DNA of 64,000 bases from Margaritifera margaritifera (taxonomy: Eukaryota > Mollusca > Bivalvia > Unionida > Margaritiferidae): contig JAQPZY010001695.1 of NCBI GenBank assembly GCA_029931535.1, forward strand, positions 64,501 through 128,500, given 5' to 3'. The position numbers were made by a program, and so were the translations under genes. This document shows positions 25,000 to 35,656 of the stretch, piece after piece. The number at the start of each line of letters is the position of its first letter. Positions within the stretch are counted from its first letter, which is position 1. Under the pieces are notes generated by a model, which searched no databases, had not been told where the DNA came from, and saw only the letters and a list, made by a program, of their open reading frames with translations.

Positions 25000-27600
25000 T
25001 TTTAAGGAGACACATTCATTAATCATGACCGAGGCATTTCCATTCCTAGTAAATTAAAAAGATAATTAATCAACAATTTGTGTATTAGGATTACTTGCTT
25101 GCCCTTTTGTGTAACTTAGCTCTAAAGAGCTCATGTTTTCGTGTTTCTTTCTTCTTTTTTTAATGGAAACCGACTTTAAATAAAATGCTTGCGTCTGCAG
25201 CAGGCTGATTTTAAACGCAAACCTTTGATCTTTTACGAATAGACAAGAAATCTTCTCACGTATAGACTATTTCATTGGAATACTCTAAAAAATCATATGT
25301 TGTTTCTAGTTCACATTTGAAATCACAAATGTCCTCTATGGCATCAGAGTTTTTCTTTGAAATATTTACATGTTTTTAAACTTTGTCGATAACATAAGTT
25401 CCATTGCAAAAAAATGTGTTAAGGATGGATTCTTTCACTGAACGCAGATACAGTCAAATTATAATGTCCTTACACAGTCTATTAGCTAAAATAAAAAACT
25501 GTTATTGCTCAATCCGTCCAAATTATAAACTCTAAAAAATGTTTGATACGTTTTTTATATATTATTTAAAAAAAAAGAATCCCAAGTCACTAAATTGCAT
25601 GGATTTTATAGTCCCCTATATTTGTCCACAAAGTTTAATAGCCTACTTTAGGAGATCATTCTACCGGCTATGATGAAAAGTCATACACAACTCATCTTAA
25701 AAAATTTTAAAATTATATTCGTTTTTTTTTTTCTTCAATAGAAACCCCGCCTTCCATTACTTGTGAAAATATCTTGGATTCATCAGCGTTATGATACGAC
25801 GCTCTTCAAGGCTACTTTAAAAAATGTATTCATGTTCTGAGAAAATAATGGTTAACGTCTGTAATTTTATAGAATGTCACCATTCAATGGCTAAGATTAA
25901 CATTCTCTTTCTGTCACTGTCTCTTTCTTTCTCCCTCTCTTTTCGAAATTAGACACTCCAATTTAGCCAAATTTTAGCCACTTTCCAAGTAGCTTGGATA
26001 ATCAAACATGTTCCATTACAAAGAATGTGGCCGTACTACCTCCCAGCAGAGGAGATAACTATTTTCTCAGTCGTATCAAAATAGTACTAGAGTCTCTGTG
26101 CCAAGTTTCATCTAGGCTTTAAAGATATTTTTGTAATACAATGGGGAGGGGGGAGGAAAGGGAGGGGGCGGCGCATTGGATGACCATTCCTGCCTGCACT
26201 CTGTAATCAGACCATTTATTGATCTAGTTGTGAGGTACATGAAAATAATACCGTCCTATTTGGTAACGGTTTTGGCAGTGGAGAAGACTGTAAAGAAATC
26301 TGATTTTTTTTTTTAAAAGCGCTACATTTATACAAGAGTTTGACGACCGTTGTAGCATCAGTTCGAAAAATGCTACATTTTGAAAAAGGAAGACGGTTTT
26401 GAATGATCTATATATAAAAATTATAATTTTATATTTGATAACCCAGTTGTGTATAGTGATATAATCAGCAGTGTTGTTGAAATATTCGATAATGGTTTTT
26501 ACGTCGCCAGAAGCCGTTATTTTGTTCGTACATATGTAACCCATCTGAAATCGGGGCCTCCTAAATAGTTGGTATACCGATGACTGCGAAGTGAAACGAC
26601 AGGAATTTTTCTCTGCTCTAAATCTTCATAGACATTTAAATACCGATGATACAAGAATTGAAATGGTTAAATGTCGCGAAGCATATAAAGTGTCTCTTAG
26701 TAAAGTTGTATTGGAAGATGATACGAGACACACATAATTGGTTGTTGGATATTTCTTTGAATACTTTTATTCCATTTTTTAATTCGGTTAACAATCCTGC
26801 TTTAGTTTTGTATGCACCCGATGAAGGTACAAGCACTTTTTTAATGAGTAACTAAGTTCTAACATAAATGTTATCTCCAGGAGTTAAATGTTCCTATTAG
26901 CCTTTCGGGAATAAAAAAAAAAACTATTAAAGAACAAATTAGAGCAGCGGTCCGGATTTGTTTCTCAATGAATTAGCAGTGCACCACACCTGGTATACTG
27001 TTACCTATTTGCTGTGGTTAATTAACGCAGTGTTTGATAGTGGTTTATATCTCAAACAGTCGTCGACAAGTTATGTAAGTCCTATGTCAAACCTACACTT
27101 ATTCTATAATGAATACTAAAACACCATTTTTTTTAGCATGATATATCGTACCATTTAAAATATTTCAGAATGGAAATGTGCACAAATGCAACTTCATACT
27201 AAAAGAGTGTGTTCAGTTTTAATACTCATTGAACACAGATCTTAGGAACAGATTCATATAAGGGTTTTTAGCAAAAAACATCCACGTGAGGAAGTCTTTT
27301 ATTTTTGGTTGAAGTCTAAGAATCCAGTCGTAATATCTCAGCTTGAACAATATGTCGTTTTCAGTATTCTTTAGTAGAGAGCAAGTGGGTATGTAACTAC
27401 ATTATTAACATAAAATGGTTGTGTCCATCATATGTAATACGACAGCTACCTTATGTTATTCCTGTTTCATCTTACTCTATATTTCTCTTTTTTTATTTTA
27501 TATTTTTTTCTTTTTTGTTGTTGCTTGATTTGTTTCTTTTACTTTTCATTCTTTGTTCCTTTTATTGAAATAAAGCACTATACATTATTGAAATACAATT
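24998..27600. other. 2.6-kb stretch, no gene recognised
   Basis: AT-rich with one G-rich patch at about 26140-26170. A 106-codon reverse-strand open stretch (26224-26544) has no recognised motif and no splice-bounded form. Confidence 0.4.
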
Positions 27601-27700
27601 GTATAACTGTAGCATTATGGGCCGATGGCCTACATTACCAATAAACTATTGTATAACTGTAGTATTATGGGCTGATGGCCTACATTACCAATAAACTATT
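27601..27700. repeat. 50-bp direct tandem duplication
   Basis: Two adjacent 50-bp copies begin GTATAACTGTAGCATTATGG and differ at two positions. Each includes ACCAATAAACTATT. Confidence 0.92.
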
Positions 27701-29400
27701 GTCATTATTATAATGAATATTCATACCCGAATGAAGCTGAATCAAATTATTCAAATTCAAATAAAGTACTTTGTCTTCATTGAGAAGGATAAAACACAGT
27801 TGTCGGATACATCATCGATCAGGTAAAACCAGATAAAAACAGTCAGGGAAAAATGCTCTGGAACCTTGAAGCCATGTCAGTGTCACTTCAGGTGAGGGTT
27901 TCAAATCTTTGTTGTGAGTTCTCGAGTACGCTTGGCTGGTAGAACTATCTCCCTGCAAATACACAAGCTTTCTTCCACTCGAATGGCTTATCAACTTTTG
28001 ATTGGCCGACCCTGATATATTAAATTTAACACGCTTTTACTTTACACCCAAGAACGTTACGACAAAAACTTACACGCTATTACTTCGAAACGGGTGAAAT
28101 ATCTAATCCTGTCTGGCCTCCGCTTACTCTAAACACCATCTCACACGCATGCGTCAGCCACTCATGCTGAAACAGAAAAGAACTGGTACAGTTTGACAAG
28201 TTGTGCCTCAATTACATTTTTAACTGTTTGGTAACGTTGAGCATGCTTTCTAAGTAATGTGCTATATAACCGTCCTTGTTTTCCACATACGTGCAATTTC
28301 CAGGATCTGTCATTGACCCCTGAGATAGCAGCCCACGTGATGCCATTTGTCCTGAATGTTAGTCTATGTCTAATTCCCCTGTAACTTCTTTTAACCCGCT
28401 ACATCTTTTAAACACTCACTTGTCTTAATGTTACTCATGGGCTTGTATGTGAGTTTGCAATGTTGACCTGACTTAAAAATCGGTCTGAAGTTTTAAAATA
28501 ATTTTACTCAGAAATGTGCTCAAAACAATAAATGATCTATTATTGCTTCTCCGTCTTATGTATAAACTGTGTGATCATGCGACTTCGGAACATCTGCTTA
28601 TAATGATATCATCTCCATGCATCCCCATGCCTATACTGATCCGTCTTATTTTTCCTTCCCTCCAAAGAAACTGGCCCTCATAAAATGAAATATCATTACA
28701 CCTAAAGGAATTGAGCTAATTAAATCTTAATAACATGCGAAACTGATTAAGACCGTACACAAAATCCCTTGCAACAAACAAAATCAGAAGAACGTGAATG
28801 CCTTCTATATAGCTCATTGAGCATGTCTGAGGTTTTCGACACTCATGTTGAAAAATGTCTTCTTGTCAGACTCTGATAAATTGGTGTCATACGAATTATC
28901 GGTAGGATCAAATTATTGACCGTATGAGTCCACTAGATTGCATAAGCAGCTAAAGATACAATATGTACTGTTATTATGTTCAATCAAGTTAGCTATATAA
29001 AAACCAAAATGAATTCGCTGGGCGGAAATGCACTTGCATTTCTCGTATATAAAAAAATAAAATCACTTAATTTTCGTAAACCGTTGAAGTACTTTCAGGA
29101 CGTATAATCAATTTTTTATATAGCAAAGCAAGTTAACCATCTTACTTGCCAGGGCGACAATAACTTCACTTAGCACAGCAAGCCTGCTCGATCTGTCTTA
29201 GAAAAATCAATGCAGACAGACTAAAATGGAACTTAATAATCAAAATGAACAACAATAAAAAGGCCGTCATCGGAAATTTCAAAATTTTACTACCAAATAT
29301 ACTAATTTTGTCTCGCCATCTTTTGAATCACGAGTTTTTGGCTAAATTACATCATCTTTCACAGAACAAATGATTTATCTTTCTTAGGATACGCTCTGGA
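27701..29400. other. No gene recognised; possible decayed 3' part of the DIRS-like element
   Basis: The reverse-strand DIRS-like remnant ends recognisably at about 29401. A tyrosine recombinase would be expected further along the reverse strand, but I could not find one. A 60-codon reverse frame at 27812-27994 has no known motif. Confidence 0.35.
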
Positions 29401-30660
29401 CCAAAACGGAGAACAGTTCCAACAATTTTCAATTTCTGAATGAATTAGGTTAACAATAGAGGGGGTGAACCAGCCAAGTATCATCTGCTCCCATATTCTG
29501 AGGGAATGCATCTATCCTTGAGTACGATTATACCAAGCTTTGTAATTAAATTGTTCACAATCCCTGTTGTAAAGAGACGCAAATCTATCAATGGTATGTG
29601 GGCCATTTATGAGGCAACAATGTGAATAACCAGTGTCTTAAATACAGTTGTTAGAATCTGAACATTTGCTCAGAAAATAATAATCTTTATTTTTTGGACT
29701 TTCGGACTCCTGATGGTTTGAAATGCTATTCTTTATACAGGTGTTAGCAGCAATCACTACGGTTGCATTTTGTAACCTATACACTTTACAATATGTTTTT
29801 ATGATCTGCTTTATATTCATGTTCACAGTTCTCCAGACAACTGACCTCCCTTCCAGTTTATTTATTTTTTGTTTTACGTTTCCTTTCAAAATTCTGTGTA
29901 TGGTCTCTGGCTCCTGTCAAGCTGACCTTTCTTGAAACTTCTGTGATGACGCCAGGTGCCCGTTACTTTCCTGTCCTCATGTCATTCAATAATCACCACG
30001 ATCCCAAACCTGTCGCTGACGCATAACTACAGACAATTACATCACAAGATTCTGTATCATGCAATTTCTGTGTGTAAAATCTCTTATAATTTTCCTTCCA
30101 GAAAACTAATTCATCCAGAGCACTTGATTTTATCAAAATTGGAGAGTGCCAGCTTACTCTGGCAATGATGAAATCATATAATGTTCTTGTTATAGACTTC
30201 GCAATGGACCTCATGACCGATTACATGGATTTTTTCCCCTTACCAGTCTTATACTACTTCTGGTTGCTACATTCGATTCGCCTTTTGCAATGTTCTGAAA
30301 GTGCCATAAAGAGTGGTTTCTAATCGGTCTAATCTCTCATAGGTTATTTGGATTACACCTTCATCCTCATGTTGCACATAACCCAATCAATATATTGTTG
30401 AACAGGTCTCCTATATAAACGTGTCTGAAACAAAACGATAAGAATCGTATCTAATCTATCTATTCAATTCAGCTAACATTTGTTGATTTTTCCACACTTT
30501 GCTAACGTTATCTAAAAATATGATGATTCTGATACCTTTAGCTGTCCATAATTTCATCAGCTTCATCGTAACTTTCCTAAATATATATTTTGCCATATGT
30601 ATGCTGAATAAAGAAATGTCAAAAACAAACATGGTCTCTTCTTTTAACTTTCAACGAAAA
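29401..30660 (-). pseudogene. DIRS-like retrotransposon reverse transcriptase/RNase H remnant
   Basis: On the reverse strand, in order, one reads FDISLFSIHMAKYIF and then GIRIIIFLDN (30640-30470). The latter replaces the catalytic Y/F-L-D-D box with FLDN. After frame breaks come SALDELVFWKENYKRF and VIVCSYASATGLGSW (30214-29993), matching the DIRS-type RNase H start where the aspartate of 'SDAS' has become Tyr. Then KLEGRSVVW...NMNIKQII (29889-29638) and, near 29600, PHTIDRFASLYNRD, the WGPHTVDRFA box typical of DIRS elements. Order, spacing and motifs fit one DIRS-group polyprotein read right to left. At least four frameshifts or stops and the two active-site changes make it dead. No terminal repeats or tyrosine recombinase were found. 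Confidence 0.78.
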
Positions 30661-30761
30661 AGTCTAATATGTTCTGTGCTTAGGAAAAATGGTAACGTGA
30701 TGGTAGATTGATTATTAGTCACAGATAAATAAATAATCATCCCAGTTACGCCACTACATGT

Positions 30762-30850
30762 AATAAATACGCTAAATGTAATAAGCATACTAAATGTAAT
30801 AAATCTTGATGCCAAATGTAATAAAAAAGCTAAATATAACAGAATTAACG
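30762..30850. repeat. Short-motif array (CTAAATGTAATAA) left of the GC-rich block
   Basis: Five degenerate units of CTAAATGTAATAA type recur every ~20 bp (TGTAATAAATACGCTAAATG and variants). The same motif reappears on the right side of the GC-rich block at 33655-34075. Confidence 0.7.
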
Positions 30851-30992
30851 CTATTCACAACAACGCTAAAATAGTAGATGTAAAAGGGTACTCATGACCC
30901 TCTCTCTCCGGCGGTCTAGGTCGTACGTACCAGCGAGAGCTCCAGGAGCCCCATTCCCATATGCTTTTCGTAGCACATTCAAAAATTGACAT

Positions 30993-32159
30993 TTGCTGGG
31001 GGAAAACATTTTTGTACGACGACCAGCGACATGTTTTGTCCGGATAGGCACATTTTTGGTAGTCCAAAACATCCATTTGGAGAATTGGATGTTCAAAGAC
31101 AATGAGTCTACTAAGGTTGTAAGCATAACGTTTCGAAGTTACCGCGCCGACAAGGCCATTGCCCCACACCTTTTCCTCGAGCATGCCTGCGAGAGCAACC
31201 TAATCCCCGACATCGCTCGGGGCCACTACCTTGCGGGCAACAAAGGCCTCAAACACCACCGCCCTCTCAAAAGTCTCTCGACTTTTATAGACTACATCTA
31301 TGTCTTTGGCTACATGCAACGCAAAGATGTGGTGTACAAGTAGGCATGTCTCATGCACCATTGGGGAAGCGAATCGTTAGTTGGATCCACATAGCTCGTA
31401 CCGAATGAAGCAAGGATGAGCGAGAGATATCCTGGAATACGCTTCGCGTCCTAACGACTCTATACCCCCATTTCTTGGTCGCCGTGCTGCGAGGGTATAG
31501 CTTGCCAAGGCTTGTCGGCGCAAGAGGCTATAACCAGAGCCAGGAAGTTTCTCCTGGTGCCAGCGCCGAAAAACAAGGAATGCAAGAAAGTCATCGAAAT
31601 CAAAGCCGGCGAGTACAGACGGGGTGCAAAGCGAAACACTTTCTTTCTGCAAACATGAAATGCCAACAGGGAACCAACATGCGACGAGGAGATTTTCACG
31701 GGCATTTCTCTGAACGCGAAGTGGACAGCGCGGGCACACTGGGAGAGATAGTTGGTCCGCTCCGCTGCATGCTAGGAGCAGAGCGCACCACCACCAACAA
31801 GAAAAAAGGCAGGCTGGCAACACTCGCGTTTTGTGCGACCACGGATGTTATACAACGACCGGCATGTCATTTATTCTCGCGCGCAAGTGCAGACTACATC
31901 TAGCGCTTCCACTAAAGGATATTCCAGTCCCGGGTACACAACAGTAGCGGCCTGTCAAGAGAGTTGCGGACAAAGTACAGTCGCCCAGCGACCATTTTTC
32001 CCACTTCTGTGCTACCTCCTCCAGGATATATCCAAGTATCCCAACTTTTTTTGGATGGGCATCTTCGTCCCATGCAAGCACAACCTCATTTCTGAAACAT
32101 ACTTGGCGAAATCGGTAGTACTCGATGGCAGCTTTTCAGTCCCTTATGCCGATCCATGA
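30993..32159 (+). pseudogene. Decayed coding unit of unknown family, copy 1
   Basis: One plus-strand frame runs 389 codons here with only about six stops (first TAG at 31344; the others between 31390 and 31780). The base composition is clearly more GC-rich than the surroundings. The first part is fully open to 31343 and includes HHRPLKSLSTFIDYIYVFGY. Later come VPAPKNKECKK (31557) and KYPNFFW (32034). The last two recur in copy 2 downstream, also in one shared frame, so the unit was coding before it duplicated. I do not recognise the protein: no transposase, reverse transcriptase, recombinase or viral hallmark was identified. Reverse-strand frames of similar length exist but do not conserve motifs between the copies. 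Confidence 0.5.
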
Positions 32160-32383
32160 CACCGTTTGGGGGTTTGGTTGTACCAGCTCCATGTCCTTTG
32201 GATGCCACTGCAGTCACTCGTATGCGAATGGGATATCATTTCCAAAAGTAAGGTTTGCATTTTGTTTTGTTCGTATGTTATGGTGAGGCCATCCTACACT
32301 GTTGGTGCTGAAAGTCCCCCTCCATTGTTTTTATTATTTTTATTTTTGGTGCTAACCGACCGCGATGGCCGTCAACACAATTT

Positions 32384-33442
32384 TTGTCGGCCAGGATGTA
32401 TCTCCCAAATGGACCCTGCGTGTGTGCAGTTCAAACGACGGCAAAACGCCAGTGCAAGAGTAGGTTAGAGGGATCTGCCTCGGCCATGACCTTGTCCAGA
32501 ACAAGAGCGAGACAATGGAGGCAGCGACAAGCGCAACAACAGCATAGGTTTGTCGGCCAGGATGTTTGCCAAATTCTTGATCGCAGTGCAGCGTATTCTG
32601 GCAACCGCACAAGAAGCAAGAGAAAGTTTTTTGGCGAGGGTGTCTGCCCGACGCAAGAGGTTATCGCCAGGTCCGCAAAGCCTCCCCCTGTGCCAGCGCT
32701 AAAAAACAAGAAATGCAAAAACGCATCGACCTCAGTGTTGGCAAATACCTTTGGAGACGCTACATGGAGACCACCTTTCGAGGTTCAAAGCGAACCGTTC
32801 TATTCCTGCAACTGTGCAATGCCAGTGGGGAGCCAGCAAGCGACGAGATTTCTACATATGCACATTTCCTTGAACGCAGGGCCGATAGGGTGGGTACATT
32901 AGCAGCGATAGATGGACCACTCCGCTGAAAGCTAGGATAAAAGCGCACGACACCAACAAAAACATGTTGGCTACACTTGCCGTCTAGCTACAGAATAGAT
33001 ATGGCTTCCCCCTCAAACCCCACGCCCGTTTTTTTTTTTTTTTTGTACACAACAAACTGTCCGCTGCACTGCCAACAAGCCTGGCAACACTCGCCGTCTA
33101 GCACGGCCATGGAGGGACATACTCGTGTTCGCTACACTGCATTACCAGTATATTCTAAGAATGACGGACAAGATACAAATCGCCCAAGCGCCACCGCGCC
33201 CATTCCTTGTCTACTTTTGCTGCCAATTCCCCAAGTACCCCAATTTCTTTTGGGCTATCGTCTGCCAAGGCAGCAAGCCAGTCGCGTTTGCGGAACCATG
33301 GTGCTTGGGAGGGGGGCTATCCTTTTCCAAACGTGGCTCTGCCAGCGACAGTTCACCTTTTGTTTCACTCGCATGTGTACTCTGGCAACTCCTCTCGTGC
33401 GACTGGTGTGCCGCCTGCACTTGTGCAGTCTCCGCGTTGTAA
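32384..33442 (+). pseudogene. Decayed coding unit of unknown family, copy 2 (diverged tandem duplicate)
   Basis: VPALKNKKCKN at 32690 and KYPNFFW at 33233 lie in one frame, open at 32384-32902 and again from 33125 to 33442, with several stops between. The offset to copy 1 is about 1.14 kb at GCGAGGGT (31490 versus 32634) and 1.20 kb at KYPNFFW. In both copies the distance between the two motifs is a multiple of three (477 and 543 nt). Nucleotide matches include CGCAAGAGG, the GTGCCAGCGC landmark and CACTCCGCTG/CGCTCCGCTG. The copy-1 upstream part (31141-31343) has no clear counterpart here. Confidence 0.48.
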
Positions 33443-33654
33443 CCGAATGTTTCCTGGACAATCTTTTGTGCCACTTGTTATATTGGTACTATTTGTGTCG
33501 CTTGTAAGTAATATTGAATCTTCTTCTTAACCTGAACTATGTCTTCATCGATCGAGAAAGGGTTACCATATCTGGTGTGATGTTTCTTCATGATAAGTAG
33601 ATCACAGCGACGATTTGGGTTCCTGGATACAGCTTCATGGTGGGTGGGGGGTAA

Positions 33655-34075
33655 CATGTGTTGTTAAATACAATAAGTCGAACACAAAGCAAATGACGTT
33701 AAATGCAATAAGTTTAACGCTGAGTGTAACAAATAACGCCAAAATGTTGTTGTTGTTGTGGGTTTAACGCCATTTTTCAGCACATGACAGGCTATACATG
33801 GCGGCCAGTTTTATCTGGTGGAGAAAGAACTCGGGAAAACCCCGGGAAGAACCACCGACCCACGGGAAGCTACTGGCAAGCTTTCTCACATATCCACATT
33901 GACCGAGCCCGAGACTCTAACCCACACGGACAGAGGTGAGATGGCAGTGATTGGTAAAGGCGAGCGCCTTAGACCACTCGGCCACCTGGGGCCCTCGCCA
34001 AAATGTAATAAACCTAATGTTTAATGTCACAAAATAACGCTCAAATCAATAAACGCAATAAAACTAATGTTAAAC
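33655..34075. repeat. Short-motif array right of the GC-rich block, split by a SINE
   Basis: Units such as ACGTTAAATGCAATAAGTTT and CGCCAAAATGTAATAAACCT repeat with a period near 20-25 bp on both sides of the SINE at 33748-33995. They match the array at 30762-30850. The two arrays therefore frame the GC-rich block. Confidence 0.65.
33748..33995 (-). mobile_element. tRNA-derived SINE, copy 2, with 11-bp target duplication
   Basis: In reverse orientation, the tRNA-like head GTGGCCGAGTGGTCTAAGGC lies at the right end (A box TGGCCGAGTGG, B box GTTAGAGTCTC). The tail GGCGTTAAACCC plus (AAC)n lies at the left. CGCCAAAATGT occurs immediately on both sides (33737-33747 and 33996-34006), a perfect target-site duplication. 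The near-perfect head suggests a young insertion compared with copy 1. Confidence 0.92.
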
Positions 34076-34539
34076 GTACAGAGCTTTTAAATTCTAGACA
34101 AGGACAGGCAAGGATAGACACAAACGTTGTGTGTGAGAAGGAGAGGCAGAGTCAGAAGATATTTATGTTTATACTTCCATTTGGTAAAAACCCCAAATGA
34201 CAAATATTTGTTCAAATTAGAATTTATCATTCCCTTTGATGCAGCTTTGTTTATTCCTTTAATGGAATTATTGACCTTTCAAATGTCTATACAAACACAG
34301 ACATAGCTTTACCGGGTTTACTTCTTTGATCCCTTTTTTAAATGTGAGTCATAATTTTGTCTTTAGAATCTCCTCGCCGATTTAGTGCTTTGAAATTGGG
34401 ACTAAATTCCCCGGCAAGTTATTCATTGATAATAAAAATAAAGATAAAAAAAGAAAGAGAAGATACCACGAAAACATAAATTTGACTTTTTCCTCAGAAA
34501 ATTACGCCATGCTGCTTGTGACATCCTCATCTAATCCCA

Positions 34540-34937
34540 TGATTAACATTATTATATGTGTCCCATGTCATGGAATGTGTGTTGACATGCAGGTTTAACA
34601 TTGTTACGTATGTCCTGTGTCATGGAATGTGTGTTGACATGCAAGTTAAACACTGTTACGTATGTCCTGTGTTATGGATTGTGTGTTGACATGCAGGTTT
34701 AACATTGTTGTGTATGTCCTGTGTTATGGAATGCGTGCTGTGACGCAGGTTTGATATTGTTATATATGTCTTGTGTCATGGAAAGTGTGTTGTGACGCAT
34801 GTTTAACAATGTTATATGTGCACTGCGTCATGAACTGCTTGTTGTGACGCACGTTTCACATTGATATGTATGTACTGTGTCATGAAATGTATATTCTGAT
34901 GCAGTATTAACATTATGTATGTCCTGTGTCATGGAAA
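34540..34937. repeat. ~52-bp minisatellite, about 8 copies
   Basis: Unit approximately GTGTCATGGAATGTGTGTTG ACATGCAGGTTTAACATTG TTACGTATGTCCT. Copies diverge progressively to the right, where ACATGC becomes TGACGC. The register holds throughout. Confidence 0.88.
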
Positions 34938-35378
34938 ATTAAGATGACCGAAAGCGTATGTATTTTTGATAGCTTTTCCCCATGACATATGTTCGACTTC
35001 AGAAAAACGGGTTTAGTGTTGCATTTTGGACTTAGCATTTGTATATCATCTGTCAAATAGCATCAAGTGGTGAATTACAGTGATGTGAGAAATGTGCCTA
35101 ATTTAGAGATGTGTGATTTAGAGTATGCTATGGTTTGTGAATGTGTGTATGTATGTGTTTGCGATGAAGAAAAAGGGATTTCTTGGTATAAAATAATGAA
35201 TAACTTGTTGTGATAATTAAAACTTTAATAAAATAATGAATGGGAAAAACACGAAAGAAGTAGAACAAGCATTGTACATTGAATCTATCACCATTTTAAA
35301 TCGGTGGAGAAGAACATTACTGCTAACTGTTAAGTTGGACAAGCATTTAATATCTGAATTACGGATATCTGTAATGGC
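34938..35378. other. No gene recognised
   Basis: AT-rich. A 64-codon open stretch from 35236 runs into the adjacent element and is not supported. Confidence 0.4.
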
Positions 35379-35656
35379 CAGTGGTAGCGCGAGGGGTGGG
35401 GTTCGGCAATTGCTCCCGAGCGCCAGGTGAAGGGGGGGCTCCGCAGGGATTTTTTTTTAGCTGAATTTTTCATAGTATTTCACCTCGATTTAGAGTAACG
35501 GAGGCAATTCTTGACAAAACTTATATTTTAGGGGAGGGGGGGGGCGGGTGGGAGGAGTTAGGTTGGCAACTTACATAAAAAATGTTCTCTGTGGTAAAGT
35601 AGGTTGCCACTAAAGAACATTGCCCCCGGGCGCCTCGAACCCTCGCGGCGCCACTG
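35379..35656. mobile_element. hAT-type MITE, 278 bp
   Basis: Ends CAGTGGTAGCGCGAGG and CCTCGCGGCGCCACTG are inverted repeats (CAGTGG..GCGAGG). The flanks GTAATGGC (35371-35378) and GTAATGTC (35657-35664) are an 8-bp target duplication with one mismatch. The interior is GC- and G-tract-rich. It shares ends and the AAAGAACATT.CCCCCGGGCG block with the element at 44555-44787, so both belong to one non-autonomous family. Confidence 0.85.

Noticed and set aside
31377..32718. Long reverse-strand frames in the GC-rich block (up to 148 codons)
   Set aside because: GC-rich sequence opens frames on both strands. Only the forward frames keep the same motifs in both duplicate copies.
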